Assembly: GCA_903915035.1 (NCBI GenBank)
Contig: CAIWRI010000088.1
Coordinates: 1-40,164, forward strand
Origin: an uncultured Nitrosomonadales bacterium
GTDB lineage: Bacteria > Pseudomonadota > Gammaproteobacteria > Burkholderiales > Gallionellaceae
Direction: 5' to 3'
DNA length: 40,164 bases
In this document: positions 9,010 through 17,679 of the stretch, piece by piece
Layout of the letters: the number at the start of each line of letters is the position of its first letter
Position numbering within the stretch: position 1 is the stretch's first letter
Notes under the pieces: generated by a model
Told to the model about the DNA's origin: nothing
Seen by the model: the letters and a program-made list of their open reading frames with translations, nothing else
The model's database searches: none
Position numbers and translations under genes: made by a program

Positions 9010-10089
9010 ATGAAGATTAACGGTACCGCTTTTCGCACCATTTGGCCTGCGAGCGACGGCGCTGTTGAAATCATCGATCAGACGCGCCTGCCTCACGAGT
9101 TCACCACGGTGCGACTCGAAAATATGCGCGATGCGGAATTTGCCATCCGCGAGATGCAGGTGCGCGGCGCACCGCTGATCGGTGTGACGGCAGCTTACGG
9201 TATCGCCTTGTCGATGCGTCATCACGCCACGGATGCCGCATTGCAGGCAACTTGCAACATGCTGAGAAAGTCGCGCCCTACCGCGGTGAATCTCTCCTGG
9301 GCGATAGAACGCATGCGCACTTTTTTATTGCCGTTGCAGGTGAGTGAAAGAGCCCAATCGGCCTGGCAGGAAGCGGCACGCATCGCTGACGAGGATGTCG
9401 AAATCAACAAGGCGATCGGGCGGCACGGGCTGGAACTGATCCGCGATATTCACTTGCGCACCAAGACAACGGTGAATATTCTCACCCATTGTAATGCCGG
9501 CTGGCTGGCTACCGTGGATTGGGGAACCGCACTGGCGCCGGTTTATGCCGCTTTTGAGGCGGGCATTCCGCTGCAGGTATGGGTGGATGAAACCCGTCCG
9601 CGCAATCAGGGTGCCAGCCTGACCGCGTGGGAGTTGGCGCAGCACGGCGTGCCGCATATCGTGATTGTCGACAATGCCGGGGGGCATCTGATGCAGCATG
9701 GTCTGGTGGATATGGTCATCGTCGGCACTGATCGCGTCACGGCAAACGGCGACGTGTGCAACAAGATCGGCACCTATTTGAAGGCGCTGGCAGCTTTTGA
9801 TAATGGCGTGCCGTTTTATGTGGCAATGCCCACGCCGACGCTGGACTGGACTTTGCAGGACGGCGTTGCGGAAATTCCCATCGAGCAACGCTCTCAGGAG
9901 GAAGTCACCCATCTGTCCGGCTTGTGTGATGACGGGCAGGTGCGCCGCGTTCAACTGACCCCTGCGGGTACTTTTGCGGCCAACTATGCTTTTGATGTGA
10001 CCCCGGCGCGACTTGTCACCGCACTGGTTACCGAACGCGGCGTGGTGGCGGCCAATGCCGGTGCGATACTCGCGCAACTCAAACTCTGA
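9010..10089 (+). CDS. mtnA: S-methyl-5-thioribose-1-phosphate isomerase
   Basis: MtnA converts 5-methylthioribose-1-phosphate (or 5-deoxyribose-1-phosphate) to the ribulose-1-phosphate form in S-adenosylmethionine by-product salvage. The 359-residue protein has the N-terminal substrate motif [16 protein letters not shown], the catalytic cysteine in [11 protein letters not shown], and the catalytic aspartate in [19 protein letters not shown]. These separate true MtnA from eIF2B-like relatives. The start at 9010 ([13 protein letters not shown]) is set by homology; further upstream the frame overlaps the preceding carboxypeptidase gene. It opens a tightly packed plus-strand run that ends with a FucA-like aldolase, a plausible partner enzyme. 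No mtnP, mtnN or mtnK lies in the window. Confidence 0.95.
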   Translation: MKINGTAFRTIWPASDGAVEIIDQTRLPHEFTTVRLENMRDAEFAIREMQVRGAPLIGVTAAYGIALSMRHHATDAALQATCNMLRKSRPTAVNLSWAIERMRTFLLPLQVSERAQSAWQEAARIADEDVEINKAIGRHGLELIRDIHLRTKTTVNILTHCNAGWLATVDWGTALAPVYAAFEAGIPLQVWVDETRPRNQGASLTAWELAQHGVPHIVIVDNAGGHLMQHGLVDMVIVGTDRVTANGDVCNKIGTYLKALAAFDNGVPFYVAMPTPTLDWTLQDGVAEIPIEQRSQEEVTHLSGLCDDGQVRRVQLTPAGTFAANYAFDVTPARLVTALVTERGVVAANAGAILAQLKL

Positions 10090-10134
10090 TGATGCTTACT
10101 TGTTAAACCTGAACTGATCGTATAGAGGATAACC

Positions 10135-11016
10135 ATGAAAATACTGATTACCGGCGGTACCGGCCTGATAGGGCGAGCGCTTTGCAAGTTATTGGCAGAA
10201 CATCAGATTACCGTGTTGAGCCGGCAGCCTGAAACGGTGACTGAAAAATGCGGTGCAGGCGTGGCGGCGTTTGCCTCTCTCGATGAATGGCAGCCTGATA
10301 TGGTTTTTGATGTGGTCATCAATCTGGCCGGAGAACCGATTGCCGATAAAGGCTGGTCGGCCAAACGCCGTCAGGCACTACTGGACAGCCGGGTAGCGCT
10401 AACTTGGATGCTGGTTGGCAAAATTAACGCGGCCAGTGTCAAACCTGCGGTTTTCCTGAGCGGGTCGGCCATTGGTTATTACGGCAATCAACAGGATAAA
10501 CTGCTGAATGAATCCTCCGCTGCAGGGCAGGATTTTGCAGCCAGGCTGTGTCTGGACTGGGAGCAGGCTGCATTACAGGTGCAGGGTGTTCGCGTATGCC
10601 TGTTGCGTACCGGTCTGGTGTTGAGCAGTGAGGGCGGAATACTGGCAAAAATGCGTTTGCCGCTAGGCATGGGGGTGCGCTTTGGCAGCGGTAAGCAATA
10701 TATGAGCTGGATACATATCAAGGATTACACGCAGATTGTGTTGCGTCTGATATTCGATGAACAGCTTGGCGGGCCGGTGAATATGACAGCGCCTAATCCC
10801 GTTAGCAACGAGGATTTTACCCGCACACTGGTCGAAGTGCAGCATGGCCTGCTTTCCTTCACCTCACCTGCTTTCCTGTTGAAGCTGATGCTGGGCGAAC
10901 GGGCTTCACTGCTGTTGGAAGGGCAACGTGTATTGCCTGAAAAAGTGCTGGCCACGGGCTACACGTTTCGCTACCCCGAGCTGGCTGCTGCTTTGAGCAG
11001 TCTGCTGGCCGGATAA
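10135..11016 (+). CDS. TIGR01777 family NAD(P)-binding epimerase-like protein
   Basis: This is an atypical short-chain dehydrogenase of the YfcH/TIGR01777 family. The 293-residue protein begins with the Rossmann motif MKILITGGTGLIGRALCK. It continues with DVVINLAGEPIADKGW, the family tell-tale SGSAIGYYG, and MSWIHIKDYTQIVLRLI. A C-terminal DUF1731 segment (residues about 245-290) holds LLLEGQRVLPEKVLATGYTFRYPEL. The substrate is unknown for the whole family. It lies between mtnA and photolyase in a run with short gaps. The association with photolyase is seen in other proteobacteria. Confidence 0.93.
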   Translation: MKILITGGTGLIGRALCKLLAEHQITVLSRQPETVTEKCGAGVAAFASLDEWQPDMVFDVVINLAGEPIADKGWSAKRRQALLDSRVALTWMLVGKINAASVKPAVFLSGSAIGYYGNQQDKLLNESSAAGQDFAARLCLDWEQAALQVQGVRVCLLRTGLVLSSEGGILAKMRLPLGMGVRFGSGKQYMSWIHIKDYTQIVLRLIFDEQLGGPVNMTAPNPVSNEDFTRTLVEVQHGLLSFTSPAFLLKLMLGERASLLLEGQRVLPEKVLATGYTFRYPELAAALSSLLAG

Positions 11017-11022
11017 CGCGCC

Positions 11023-12474
11023 GTGATACGTCGTGCGATTTGCTGGTTGCGCCGTGATTTGCGGCTGAGCGATCAGGCAGCCCTTTATCATGCCTTGAAA
11101 AACAACGATGAAGTGCATTGCGTGTTTGTTTTTGATACGGATATTCTGACCGGTCTGACGGACACGCAGGATCGCCGCGTTGAATTCATCTGGCACAGTC
11201 TTTTTTTGCTCAATGAAGCACTGCAGCAACAGGGCAGCAGTTTGCAGGTATTGCATGGCAAGCCGCATGAACTGATTCCGGCACTGGCACGTGAACTGGC
11301 GGTACAGGCGGTTTATTGCAATCGGGATTACGAGCCGGCGGCGATCAGGCGAGATGCTGCTGTGGCCGAAGCGCTGGGACAAATTGCCCTTCATCAGTTC
11401 AAGGATCAGGTCATTTTAGAGCAGGCTGAATTGCTCAACGGCAGCGGCAAGCCTTATGGCGTATTTACCCCCTATAAAAATGCCTGGCTGAAAAAAGCAG
11501 ACGAATTTTATTTGCGTGTCTATCCGGTTGAGCGCTATTTTTCATCGCTGGTGCAAAACACACAAGGTGGACTGCCTGCGCTCGAATCCCTCGGCTTTAT
11601 GTCCGGCAAGCTTGATTTGCAGAGAATGCCGGCAGGCGAGGCGGGTGCGCTGGCGCTGCTGGAGGATTTTTTGCTGCGCATCGAAGATTACGCCGAAGCA
11701 CGCAATTACCCCGCGATCAAAGGCGTCTCGTATTTATCTGTCCATCTGCGTTTTGGTACGATTTCCATCCGTAAACTGGTGGCGGCGGCCGCGCAGGCTG
11801 AGGATAAGACCTGGCTGTCAGAGCTGATCTGGCGCGAGTTTTACCAGATGTTGCTGCATCATCATCCCCAACTGGCTGGCGGCGCTGCGTACAAGGCGCA
11901 ATTGAATGCGCTTGAATTTTTGCCTGACAACGAAAAGTTTGCCGCCTGGTGTGAGGCTCGCACGGGTTATCCCCTGATTGATGCCGCAATGCGCCAGCTT
12001 AATCAATCAGGCTATATGCATAATCGTTTACGCATGGTAACGGCTTCCTTTCTGGTCAAGGATCTGCAAATTGACTGGCGACGGGGGGAGCAGTATTTTG
12101 CAGAGCGCTTGCTGGATTTTGATCTGGCTGCCAATAATGGCGGCTGGCAATGGAGTGCTTCCACCGGGTGCGATGCGCAGCCCTGGTTTCGCATTTTCAA
12201 TCCGATCACGCAGTCTGAAAAATTTGACGCAGCGGGCAAATTTATCAGGCGCTATGTCCCTGAATTGTCCGCTTGTCCTGATAAATATATCCACGCACCC
12301 TGGCTGATGCCGCTGACAGAACAGCGGCGCTGTCAGTGCATCATAGGACAAGACTATCCTGCAGCGCTGGTCGATCATGCGCTGGCCCGTGTCAAAACAC
12401 TGGAAAGATATAGCGCCGGCGTGAATGCGGGCAGCGTCGGCAATGTTTTCAAACAGGAGAATAACAATGGATGA
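11023..12474 (+). CDS. phrB: Deoxyribodipyrimidine photolyase (class I)
   Basis: This light-dependent repair enzyme for cyclobutane pyrimidine dimers has 483 residues. An N-terminal alpha/beta antenna domain begins IRRAICWLRRDLRLSDQAAL. A helical FAD domain follows, with LSVHLRFGTISIR, WLSELIWREFYQMLL and WQWSASTGCDAQPWFRIFNP, the last being the diagnostic photolyase/cryptochrome signature. NNGGW and the DNA-contact region around RLRMVTASFLVKDLQIDWR are intact. GTG at 11023 is the start, six bases after the preceding stop. The 3' end overlaps the start of the aldolase gene by eight bases, so the two are likely cotranscribed. Confidence 0.95.
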   Translation: MIRRAICWLRRDLRLSDQAALYHALKNNDEVHCVFVFDTDILTGLTDTQDRRVEFIWHSLFLLNEALQQQGSSLQVLHGKPHELIPALARELAVQAVYCNRDYEPAAIRRDAAVAEALGQIALHQFKDQVILEQAELLNGSGKPYGVFTPYKNAWLKKADEFYLRVYPVERYFSSLVQNTQGGLPALESLGFMSGKLDLQRMPAGEAGALALLEDFLLRIEDYAEARNYPAIKGVSYLSVHLRFGTISIRKLVAAAAQAEDKTWLSELIWREFYQMLLHHHPQLAGGAAYKAQLNALEFLPDNEKFAAWCEARTGYPLIDAAMRQLNQSGYMHNRLRMVTASFLVKDLQIDWRRGEQYFAERLLDFDLAANNGGWQWSASTGCDAQPWFRIFNPITQSEKFDAAGKFIRRYVPELSACPDKYIHAPWLMPLTEQRRCQCIIGQDYPAALVDHALARVKTLERYSAGVNAGSVGNVFKQENNNG

Positions 12475-13102
12475 ACTGCGCCGCGAACTGGTGGCGATGA
12501 CAAAAAAACTTGAGGCGCAGGGCTTGAGTCACGGCACCTCGGGCAATCTCAGCGTGCGATATGAAGCAGGTTTCCTGATCACGCCTTCAGGCTTTGACGC
12601 GGATGAATTGACCATTGATGATATCGTTTTCGTGCATTTGTCAGGGGAATCGCAGGGACGCTGGCAACCGTCCAGTGAATGGCTGTTTCATCGCGATATT
12701 TATGCGCAGCGCAGTGAATTTGGCGCGATAGTCCATACGCATTCCACCGCGGCAACAGCACTTGCCTGTTTGCGGCGCGATATTCCGCCGTTTCATTACA
12801 TGCTGGCGCTGTTAGGCGGCGATAGTTTACGTTGCGCCGCCTATGCCACCTTCGGCACGCAGGCTTTATCCGATAATGCGCTGCTTGCATTGCGGGATCG
12901 TAAAGCCTGTCTACTGGCCAATCACGGCATGATTGCGGCCGGCCAAAATTTGCCTGAAGCGTTCAATTTTACGGTTGAAGTCGAAAGTCTGAGCGAGCTG
13001 TATTTGCGCGCTTTGGCTGCAGGTGAACCGGTATTGCTGACTGAGGCGGAATTTGCCGATGCACAGCAGCGCTTTACCAGCTACGGGAAACCGGTGTTGT
13101 AA
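12467..13102 (+). CDS. Class II aldolase, FucA-like (possible Ald2)
   Basis: This is a zinc-dependent class II aldolase of the adducin fold, 211 residues. The fuculose-1-phosphate aldolase metal and catalytic positions are all visible: the glutamate in PSSEWLFHRDIY, the HxH pair in VHTHSTAATALA, and the third histidine in LLANHGMIAAG. GGDSLRCAAYATFGTQALS also matches FucA closely. FucA itself cleaves fuculose-1-phosphate, but no fucose genes are near. The nearby mtnA suggests the Ald2 role, cleaving 5-deoxyribulose-1-phosphate or 5-methylthioribulose-1-phosphate to DHAP plus an aldehyde; this is inference. MtnB dehydratase is the main alternative, but the sequence looks more FucA-like. The ATG at 12467 has AGGAGA upstream and overlaps phrB by eight bases. 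Confidence 0.85.
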   Translation: MDELRRELVAMTKKLEAQGLSHGTSGNLSVRYEAGFLITPSGFDADELTIDDIVFVHLSGESQGRWQPSSEWLFHRDIYAQRSEFGAIVHTHSTAATALACLRRDIPPFHYMLALLGGDSLRCAAYATFGTQALSDNALLALRDRKACLLANHGMIAAGQNLPEAFNFTVEVESLSELYLRALAAGEPVLLTEAEFADAQQRFTSYGKPVL

Positions 13103-13234
13103 ATGCTAAGCAGGGGGCAGCAATCGTGACGCGCTCTCCTGCCAAGACCGCCTGAACAAGACAAGGCCGCAGTCAAAGAACGATGCAGACCGGCCATCCC
13201 CGCCATACTTTATCAATTCAAGCTAAGGATTTAT

Positions 13235-13586
13235 ATGAGTTTTACGGTATTTTTTGCAAAGTATTGGCTGTTTCTGGCATTGATCCTTTGGTTGGCATAC
13301 AAGTGGTGGAATTCAAAGCGCATCACCGTTGCCGGAACTTAAGAAGCAGGGGGCAATACTAGTCGATGTCAGATCGGCCGGCGAGTTTGCAAGCGGGAAC
13401 GCACCCGGAACAATTAATATCCCGCTTCAGGAGTTGGCAAGCCGGCTTTCCGAGCTGCCCAGGTTGTCGCCTGTTGTGCTCTGCTGTGCAAGCGGCACAC
13501 GAAGTGGCGTGGCAAAACTTTTACTCATGAAAAATGGCTACCGGAATGTGCACAACATCGGCACCTGGAGCAAATTTTTGAACTGA
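13235..13586 (+). pseudogene. Membrane-anchored rhodanese, frameshifted
   Basis: Two adjacent frames appear to be one gene. ATG at 13235 opens a 35-codon frame reading MSFTVFFAKYWLFLALILW and on to KWWNSKR, a single membrane anchor, with AAGGAT upstream. It stops at about 13342. The rhodanese domain (LPELKKQGAILVDVRSAGEF onward) sits in the +1 frame from about 13329 to 13586. It contains the active-site loop CCASGTRSG. The family normally joins these two parts in one small protein of about 110 residues. The shift lies near 13320-13335. The rhodanese frame could only restart at TTG 13329, which has no ribosome binding site. A real mutation, an assembly error or recoding are all possible. Confidence 0.75.
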
Positions 13587-13631
13587 ACTTTTTCGTAAAG
13601 TGGAGTCAGCTTTGCTTTTGCCCGGGAAAAT

Positions 13632-14243
13632 ATGGATTCCAATAATCAGCTTTATCTGTTAATTGCCAGTTGGCTGCTTTTTGGTATTTCTCACAGCCTG
13701 CTTGCCGGTACGACACTGGATGGTATCTTCGGCCGCTACAGTCGACTGGTTTTCAATGGCATAGCAATATTGATGACCGCCTTGCCATTTTCCATCATTG
13801 CCTGGCTGCCCGCGAAGGTTTTGTGGGAATATCCCGATTGGCTGCGCTGGACACTGCACGGGATCAGTATGGCGGCAGTGATAGCCTTCATTTACACGCT
13901 GAAATATTATTCGCTGCCCGCCTTTTTGGGCTTGAAGCAGGAGAACTGGCAACTGACGTTTAGTCCGTGGCATTGCCGGGTCAGGCATCCCTGGTACTTT
14001 CTCTTGTTGATATTCATCTGGACTCAGCGCATGACTGGAACATGGCTGGTCTCATGTTTATGCATGACGCTGTATCTGGTGTTGGGCAGCCGTCTTGAGG
14101 AAAAACGCATCCTGCGCTATCACCCCGCTTCATATGCGGATTACTGCCTGATTGTTCCTGCGCTGATCCCCTGGCGAGGCTGCGCACTTGATGAGGTGAC
14201 GCGCCGTCAACTGGAGTTGCAGGCTTTGCATGAATCCCGCTAA
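13632..14243 (+). CDS. Integral membrane methyltransferase-like protein (ICMT/NnrU type)
   Basis: This is a 203-residue polytopic membrane protein with about five hydrophobic segments. The C-terminal half carries the phospholipid/isoprenylcysteine methyltransferase-like pattern: VRHPWYFLLLIFIWTQRMTG, then GSRLEEKRIL, then YADYCLIVPALIPW. These are the SAM-binding residues seen in ICMT, NnrU and methanethiol methyltransferase (MddA) relatives. Which substrate it methylates, if any, cannot be told. It stands between the broken rhodanese and earP, with gaps of about 45-50 bases. The ATG at 13632 gives an N-terminus starting just before the first membrane helix. Confidence 0.8.
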   Translation: MDSNNQLYLLIASWLLFGISHSLLAGTTLDGIFGRYSRLVFNGIAILMTALPFSIIAWLPAKVLWEYPDWLRWTLHGISMAAVIAFIYTLKYYSLPAFLGLKQENWQLTFSPWHCRVRHPWYFLLLIFIWTQRMTGTWLVSCLCMTLYLVLGSRLEEKRILRYHPASYADYCLIVPALIPWRGCALDEVTRRQLELQALHESR

Positions 14244-14294
14244 AATTGATTCAGGCAGAATGAATTTTTAATCCAACCTTGGCAAATAATTAAA

Positions 14295-15476
14295 ATGATC
14301 AAGCCTGTTAGCTGCGACATATTTTGCAAGGTCATCGACAATTACGGCGATATCGGCGTGACCTGGCGGCTGGCGCGGCAGCTGGCCTGTGAGTTCAATA
14401 TTGTCGTCCGGCTGTGGGTCGATGAACTGAATAGTTTTGCCAGACTGTGCCCTGAGGCTGATGCGACGCTTGAATGCCAGTGGTATTGCGGGGTTGAGGT
14501 ACGCTTGTGGCGCGAAAATTTTGCTGCCGTGCAAGCGGCCGAACTGGTAATTGAAGCGTTTGCCTGCAAGTTACCCGAGATTTATCCGACTTTGATGGCT
14601 GAGCGAAAAACAGTCTGGATTAACCTTGAGTATCTCTCTGCGGAAGACTGGGTCGAAGGTTGTCATAAACTGCCTTCTCCGCGTCCGCCGCTGACGCGGT
14701 ATTTTTTCTTTCCCGGCTTTACTCGAAAGACCGGCGGTTTGCTGATCGAAAGTGAGCTGCTGGCAAGGCGGGATGCCTTTTTAACGGATGCAGAGCAACA
14801 GCGAACATTCTGGCAATCATTAAGTCTGCCAACACCCGCAGCTGATACATTGAAAATCTCGCTGTTCGCTTATGAAAATGCGGCGTTATCAGATCTGCTT
14901 GATGTCTGGGCTAAGGGACAGCAAGCCGTATTGTGTCTGGTGCCGGAAGGGCGCATCCTGCCGCAGGTCAGGGAATATTTTGCTGCATTAAAATCTCCTC
15001 CCCTGCTTGCAGGGCTAGGGGAGAGCGGGTATTCACACGGTAATCTGCAAGTTTGCGTGCTGCCGTTCGTGGCGCAAGAACGTTACGATGAATTGTTATG
15101 GGCGTGCGATGTAAACTTTGTGCGCGGCGAGGATTCCTGTGTCAGGGCGCAGTGGGCAGGAAAACCCTTTGTGTGGCAGATATATCCGCAGCATGATGAG
15201 GTACACAGGGAAAAATTGCAGGCTTTTCTGGCTTTGTATGTCGCGAAACTCAGCCCGAATGCGGCAGTTGCGATGCAGTGCTTGTGGCAGGCATGGAATG
15301 GCGAAGCCATTTCGCTTGCGAAAGCCTGGGTCGACTTTTGTGCAGTTTATGATGAACTTGATTTGAATGCGAAAAAATGGGCGCAAGGATTGTCGCAAAA
15401 CAATCTTGCATTGAATTTACTGGATTTTTTTCAGGAAATCGGTACAATCCACGCCTTCGAAATTGATGAGCAGTGA
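14295..15476 (+). CDS. earP: EF-P arginine rhamnosyltransferase
   Basis: EarP transfers rhamnose from dTDP-beta-L-rhamnose to Arg32 of elongation factor P, which then relieves ribosome stalling at polyproline. The 393-residue GT-B enzyme shows the N-terminal signature [20 protein letters not shown]. The C-terminal donor-site block is [31 protein letters not shown]. It ends two bases before the efp ATG, so enzyme and substrate are in one operon. At residues about 233-248 the stretch [17 protein letters not shown] is encoded by a short palindromic DNA segment and looks like extra loop material compared with other EarP proteins as I remember them. Confidence 0.95.
   Translation: MIKPVSCDIFCKVIDNYGDIGVTWRLARQLACEFNIVVRLWVDELNSFARLCPEADATLECQWYCGVEVRLWRENFAAVQAAELVIEAFACKLPEIYPTLMAERKTVWINLEYLSAEDWVEGCHKLPSPRPPLTRYFFFPGFTRKTGGLLIESELLARRDAFLTDAEQQRTFWQSLSLPTPAADTLKISLFAYENAALSDLLDVWAKGQQAVLCLVPEGRILPQVREYFAALKSPPLLAGLGESGYSHGNLQVCVLPFVAQERYDELLWACDVNFVRGEDSCVRAQWAGKPFVWQIYPQHDEVHREKLQAFLALYVAKLSPNAAVAMQCLWQAWNGEAISLAKAWVDFCAVYDELDLNAKKWAQGLSQNNLALNLLDFFQEIGTIHAFEIDEQ
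14994..15024. repeat. Palindromic segment inside earP
   Basis: A 31-base imperfect palindrome has an inner stem CCCTGC/GCAGGG with a TT loop (15001-15014) and an outer stem TCTCC/GGAGA (14994-14998 and 15020-15024). It resembles the short GC-rich hairpin repeats usually found between genes, yet it is read in frame within earP. No second copy was found in this window. Confidence 0.6.
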
Positions 15477-15478
15477 AC

Positions 15479-16033
15479 ATGAAAACAGCACAAGAATTAC
15501 GCGCCGGCAACGTCATTATGGTTGGTACGGATCCTATGGTTATCCTGAAGGCGGAATATAGCCGCTCCGGTCGTAATGGCTCGGTAGTCAAGATGAAAAT
15601 GAAAAATCTATTGACCGAATCGGCCAAAGAAACCGTGTTTAGTGCGGATGACAAGTTTGATCAGGTGATCCTTGATCGCCGTGAGGTGACTTATTCTTAT
15701 TTTGCTGATCCTATGTATGTTTTCATGGATGAAGAATATAACCAGTACGAAATTGAAGCTGAATCCATGGGAGATGCGCTCAATTACATTGAAGACGGTA
15801 TGCCTTGTGAAGTGGTGTTCTACAACGAAAAAGCGATTTCCGTTGAACTGGCCAATACCATCACTCGCGAAGTGATTTACACCGAACCTGCAGTGCGCGG
15901 TGACACTTCAGGCAAAGTAATGAAGCCTGCCAAAATCAATGGCGGGTTTGAATTGCCGGTTGCAGCTTTCGTTGAAATCGGCGACAGGATCGAAATCGAT
16001 ACACGTACCAACGAGTTCAAGAAGCGCGCTTAA
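15479..16033 (+). CDS. efp: Elongation factor P
   Basis: EF-P binds between the ribosomal P and E sites and stimulates peptide bond formation at polyproline stretches. The 184-residue protein has the three expected beta-barrel domains and ends in the conserved [17 protein letters not shown] chose ATG at 15479 rather than the in-frame GTG at 15473. With this start the modified residue of the loop YSRSGRNG falls exactly at Arg32, the rhamnosylation site used by EarP, instead of the lysine used by EpmA-type EF-P. The gene starts two bases after the earP stop. A strong rho-independent terminator follows at 16058. Confidence 0.97.
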   Translation: MKTAQELRAGNVIMVGTDPMVILKAEYSRSGRNGSVVKMKMKNLLTESAKETVFSADDKFDQVILDRREVTYSYFADPMYVFMDEEYNQYEIEAESMGDALNYIEDGMPCEVVFYNEKAISVELANTITREVIYTEPAVRGDTSGKVMKPAKINGGFELPVAAFVEIGDRIEIDTRTNEFKKRA

Positions 16034-16057
16034 ATTAAGGCATTTTTTTGCGCATAG

Positions 16058-16087
16058 CCCGGTCTAGTCATTGGCCGGGTTTTTTTT
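16058..16087 (+). terminator. Rho-independent terminator after efp
   Basis: A stem CCCGGTC/GGCCGGG (one G-T wobble) with an eight-base loop is followed by eight T residues (16080-16087). It lies 25 bases after the efp stop and ends the earP-efp operon. Confidence 0.9.
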
Positions 16088-16092
16088 CGCCC

Positions 16093-16134
16093 TTTTTCCC
16101 TGAAATAGCAGTGAGCCTGTATTTCAGGGAAAAA
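16093..16134. repeat. Perfect 15-bp inverted repeat downstream of efp
   Basis: TTTTTCCCTGAAATA (16093-16107) is matched by its exact reverse complement at 16120-16134, with a 12-base loop. It directly follows the efp terminator. The T-run is on the 5' side and the A-run on the 3' side in both orientations, so it is not a standard terminator. The rest of the gap up to 16331 contains only a small hairpin (GCAGC/GCTGC near 16260) and no clear gene. Confidence 0.85.
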
Positions 16135-16331
16135 TGCCCCGGCCGCATTACCCACTTATCCCTCATGCGCCGGTTTGCCGTGCCGGTTTACCTGACGGCC
16201 ATCCCGCCGGTAATCGTTATTGTGTCGAATGAGATGGGTTTCGCAGGAAGCTTATGTGAGCAGCTTTGCTGCCGGAAGCTATTCGCTAAACTGGTAAAAT
16301 AACGGGCGCAATTTAATTCTGGTAAGTAATT

Positions 16332-16800
16332 ATGTTGAAAAATTTGACGGTACACGGATTTAAATCCATTGAGCGGCAAACCATAGACTTAGGGGCGCTC
16401 AATATATTGATCGGCGCTAATGGCTCGGGCAAGTCAAATCTGCTCGGTGCATTGTCATTCTTCAGAGCATCAGCACTGGGCAATTCGGATGCGCAAGTTC
16501 AACGATTGGGTGGTGCGGATCGTCTACTGTATCACGGCAAGAAAACCACTAAAGCCTGTTTCTTTGCTTGTGAGAGCGAAAATTTCAGCTATGAGCAAAC
16601 CCTGATTCCGGTTACAGGAGATCGGCTGGAAATCGCTAAGGAAAACTTGACGATTTTAGGTTTGACAGCGGAATGCGCTGAAGTTGGCGCAGATATCATC
16701 TGCATGACACTTCGGCAACGGCAGCAGTGAAATTCACCTGTCATATCGACGATAACCGCTGTTTGCGCGAGGATGCAGCTAACCTTGCCGCCTGTTTGTA
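16332..16800 (+). pseudogene. AAA_21-type ATPase, internally deleted remnant
   Basis: The first 117 codons or so encode the N-terminus of an SMC/RecF-like AAA ATPase of the AAA15/AAA_21 group. They start MLKNLTVHGFKSIERQTIDL with Walker A GANGSGKSN. The frame then breaks near 16685 and stops at 16730. In another frame from about 16687 the same family continues as SWRRYHLHDTSATAAVKF and later LREDAANLAACLYWLK, a block that normally lies well downstream of the first one. The sequence then runs straight into the neighbouring DUF4276 gene. The signature motif, Walker B and the whole C-terminal half are gone. At least two deletions are needed. It cannot make a working ATPase. Confidence 0.85.
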
Positions 16801-17448
16801 TTGGTTGAAGTTAAAAATATCCTCTCGCCTCATCTTGCGCGCTTTGGCGTTTACGCTGTAGCTACCGGGGTGGTTAGCAAGCGTCTGGCCAGTGGTAAGA
16901 AATTTACCGGCGGGAATAGTTGGTTGAATGTTCGAAAAAGTCTGCAACCCTTGCTGGCTAATTCGGACAGCTGGGTAATAACCCTGCTGGATTTTTATGG
17001 TTTGCCGGAAGATTTTCCTGGTGTACCTGACCTAGCTACGTTGCCCATAAATGCCAAGAGCAGGACGGAATATGTGCAAAACCAACTTTCGGCTGCTGTG
17101 GGAAGTCCGCAGCGCTTCATCCCTTTTCTTGTTTTGCATGAATTTGAAACCTGGTATTTTTCCAGTCCTGAGCAGGTAGCTGAGTATTATGGCAAGCCAC
17201 CTGTTGCGGCATTAATGAAGCAGACTTGCTGCGAATTTGGTGGTCCGGAAAATATCAATCACGGCAAGGAAACACATCCGAGTAAGCGGCTAGAAGGTTA
17301 TGGCATAGGATTTCGCAAGACAAGCGGGGTTGCCATTTTGAAAGAAATCGGGCTTGAATCCATTCGCGCAGCTTGCCAGAACTTCAATAAATGGTTGATT
17401 CAGTTTGAAAAAACTGGCAAACGATATATAGATATTTACGAATATTGA
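16801..17448 (+). pseudogene. DUF4276 (TOPRIM-like) protein, N-terminally truncated
   Basis: This 215-codon frame matches DUF4276 proteins, which sit beside AAA_21 ATPases in many genomes. Recognisable blocks are NILSPHLARFGVYAVATGVV, LLDFYGLPEDFPG, FLVLHEFETWYFSSPEQVAEYYG, PENINHGKETHPSKRLEGY and GFRKTSGVAILKEIGLESIR. The family normally opens with a VEGQTEE-type motif, which carries the TOPRIM-like acidic residue. Here only LVE remains, joined directly to VKNILSPHL, and there is no proper start (TTG 16801, no Shine-Dalgarno). The body of the frame is intact, so the loss may be recent. The ATPase partner just upstream is also broken. Confidence 0.8.
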
Positions 17449-17679
17449 AACTTTTTCCAGAGTTACGGGTTTTGTGTTCAGACGCTATGTCGGCTTCATG
17501 TTGTAAAGCTGATAATAGGAAGCTCATTTCTAACCAGTGTGTCTCGACACCCGAAATTCATTCCCTAAAACGAGTTGCCGAAAAGCGGGCATTCAGATTT
17601 TATGTTAGTCTTTGTCCCGCTTTCAGCTGCCAGGCAAGCTTTTCTATTGTCAGTAACTTTGTAAGCCTGAATCCTGCCT
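17449..17679. other. Intergenic stretch between the DUF4276 remnant and rsgA
   Basis: These 231 bases lie between two convergent genes. I see a small palindrome GTGTCTCGACAC near 17540 but no U-tract terminator and no coding frame worth calling. It may be further debris of the decayed locus. Confidence 0.4.

Noticed and set aside
9325..10077. 250-codon minus-strand frame opposite mtnA
   Set aside because: The composition is that of a reverse-complement shadow (His/Arg/Gln-rich), and mtnA is complete on the other strand.
11023..13102. Horizontal island around the photolyase and aldolase genes
   Set aside because: Codon use and base composition look like the neighbours, and there is no integrase, tRNA scar or flanking repeat.
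16048..16302. 84-codon frame between efp and the AAA remnant
   Set aside because: It runs through the efp terminator and the 15-bp inverted repeat, so it is not credible as a gene.
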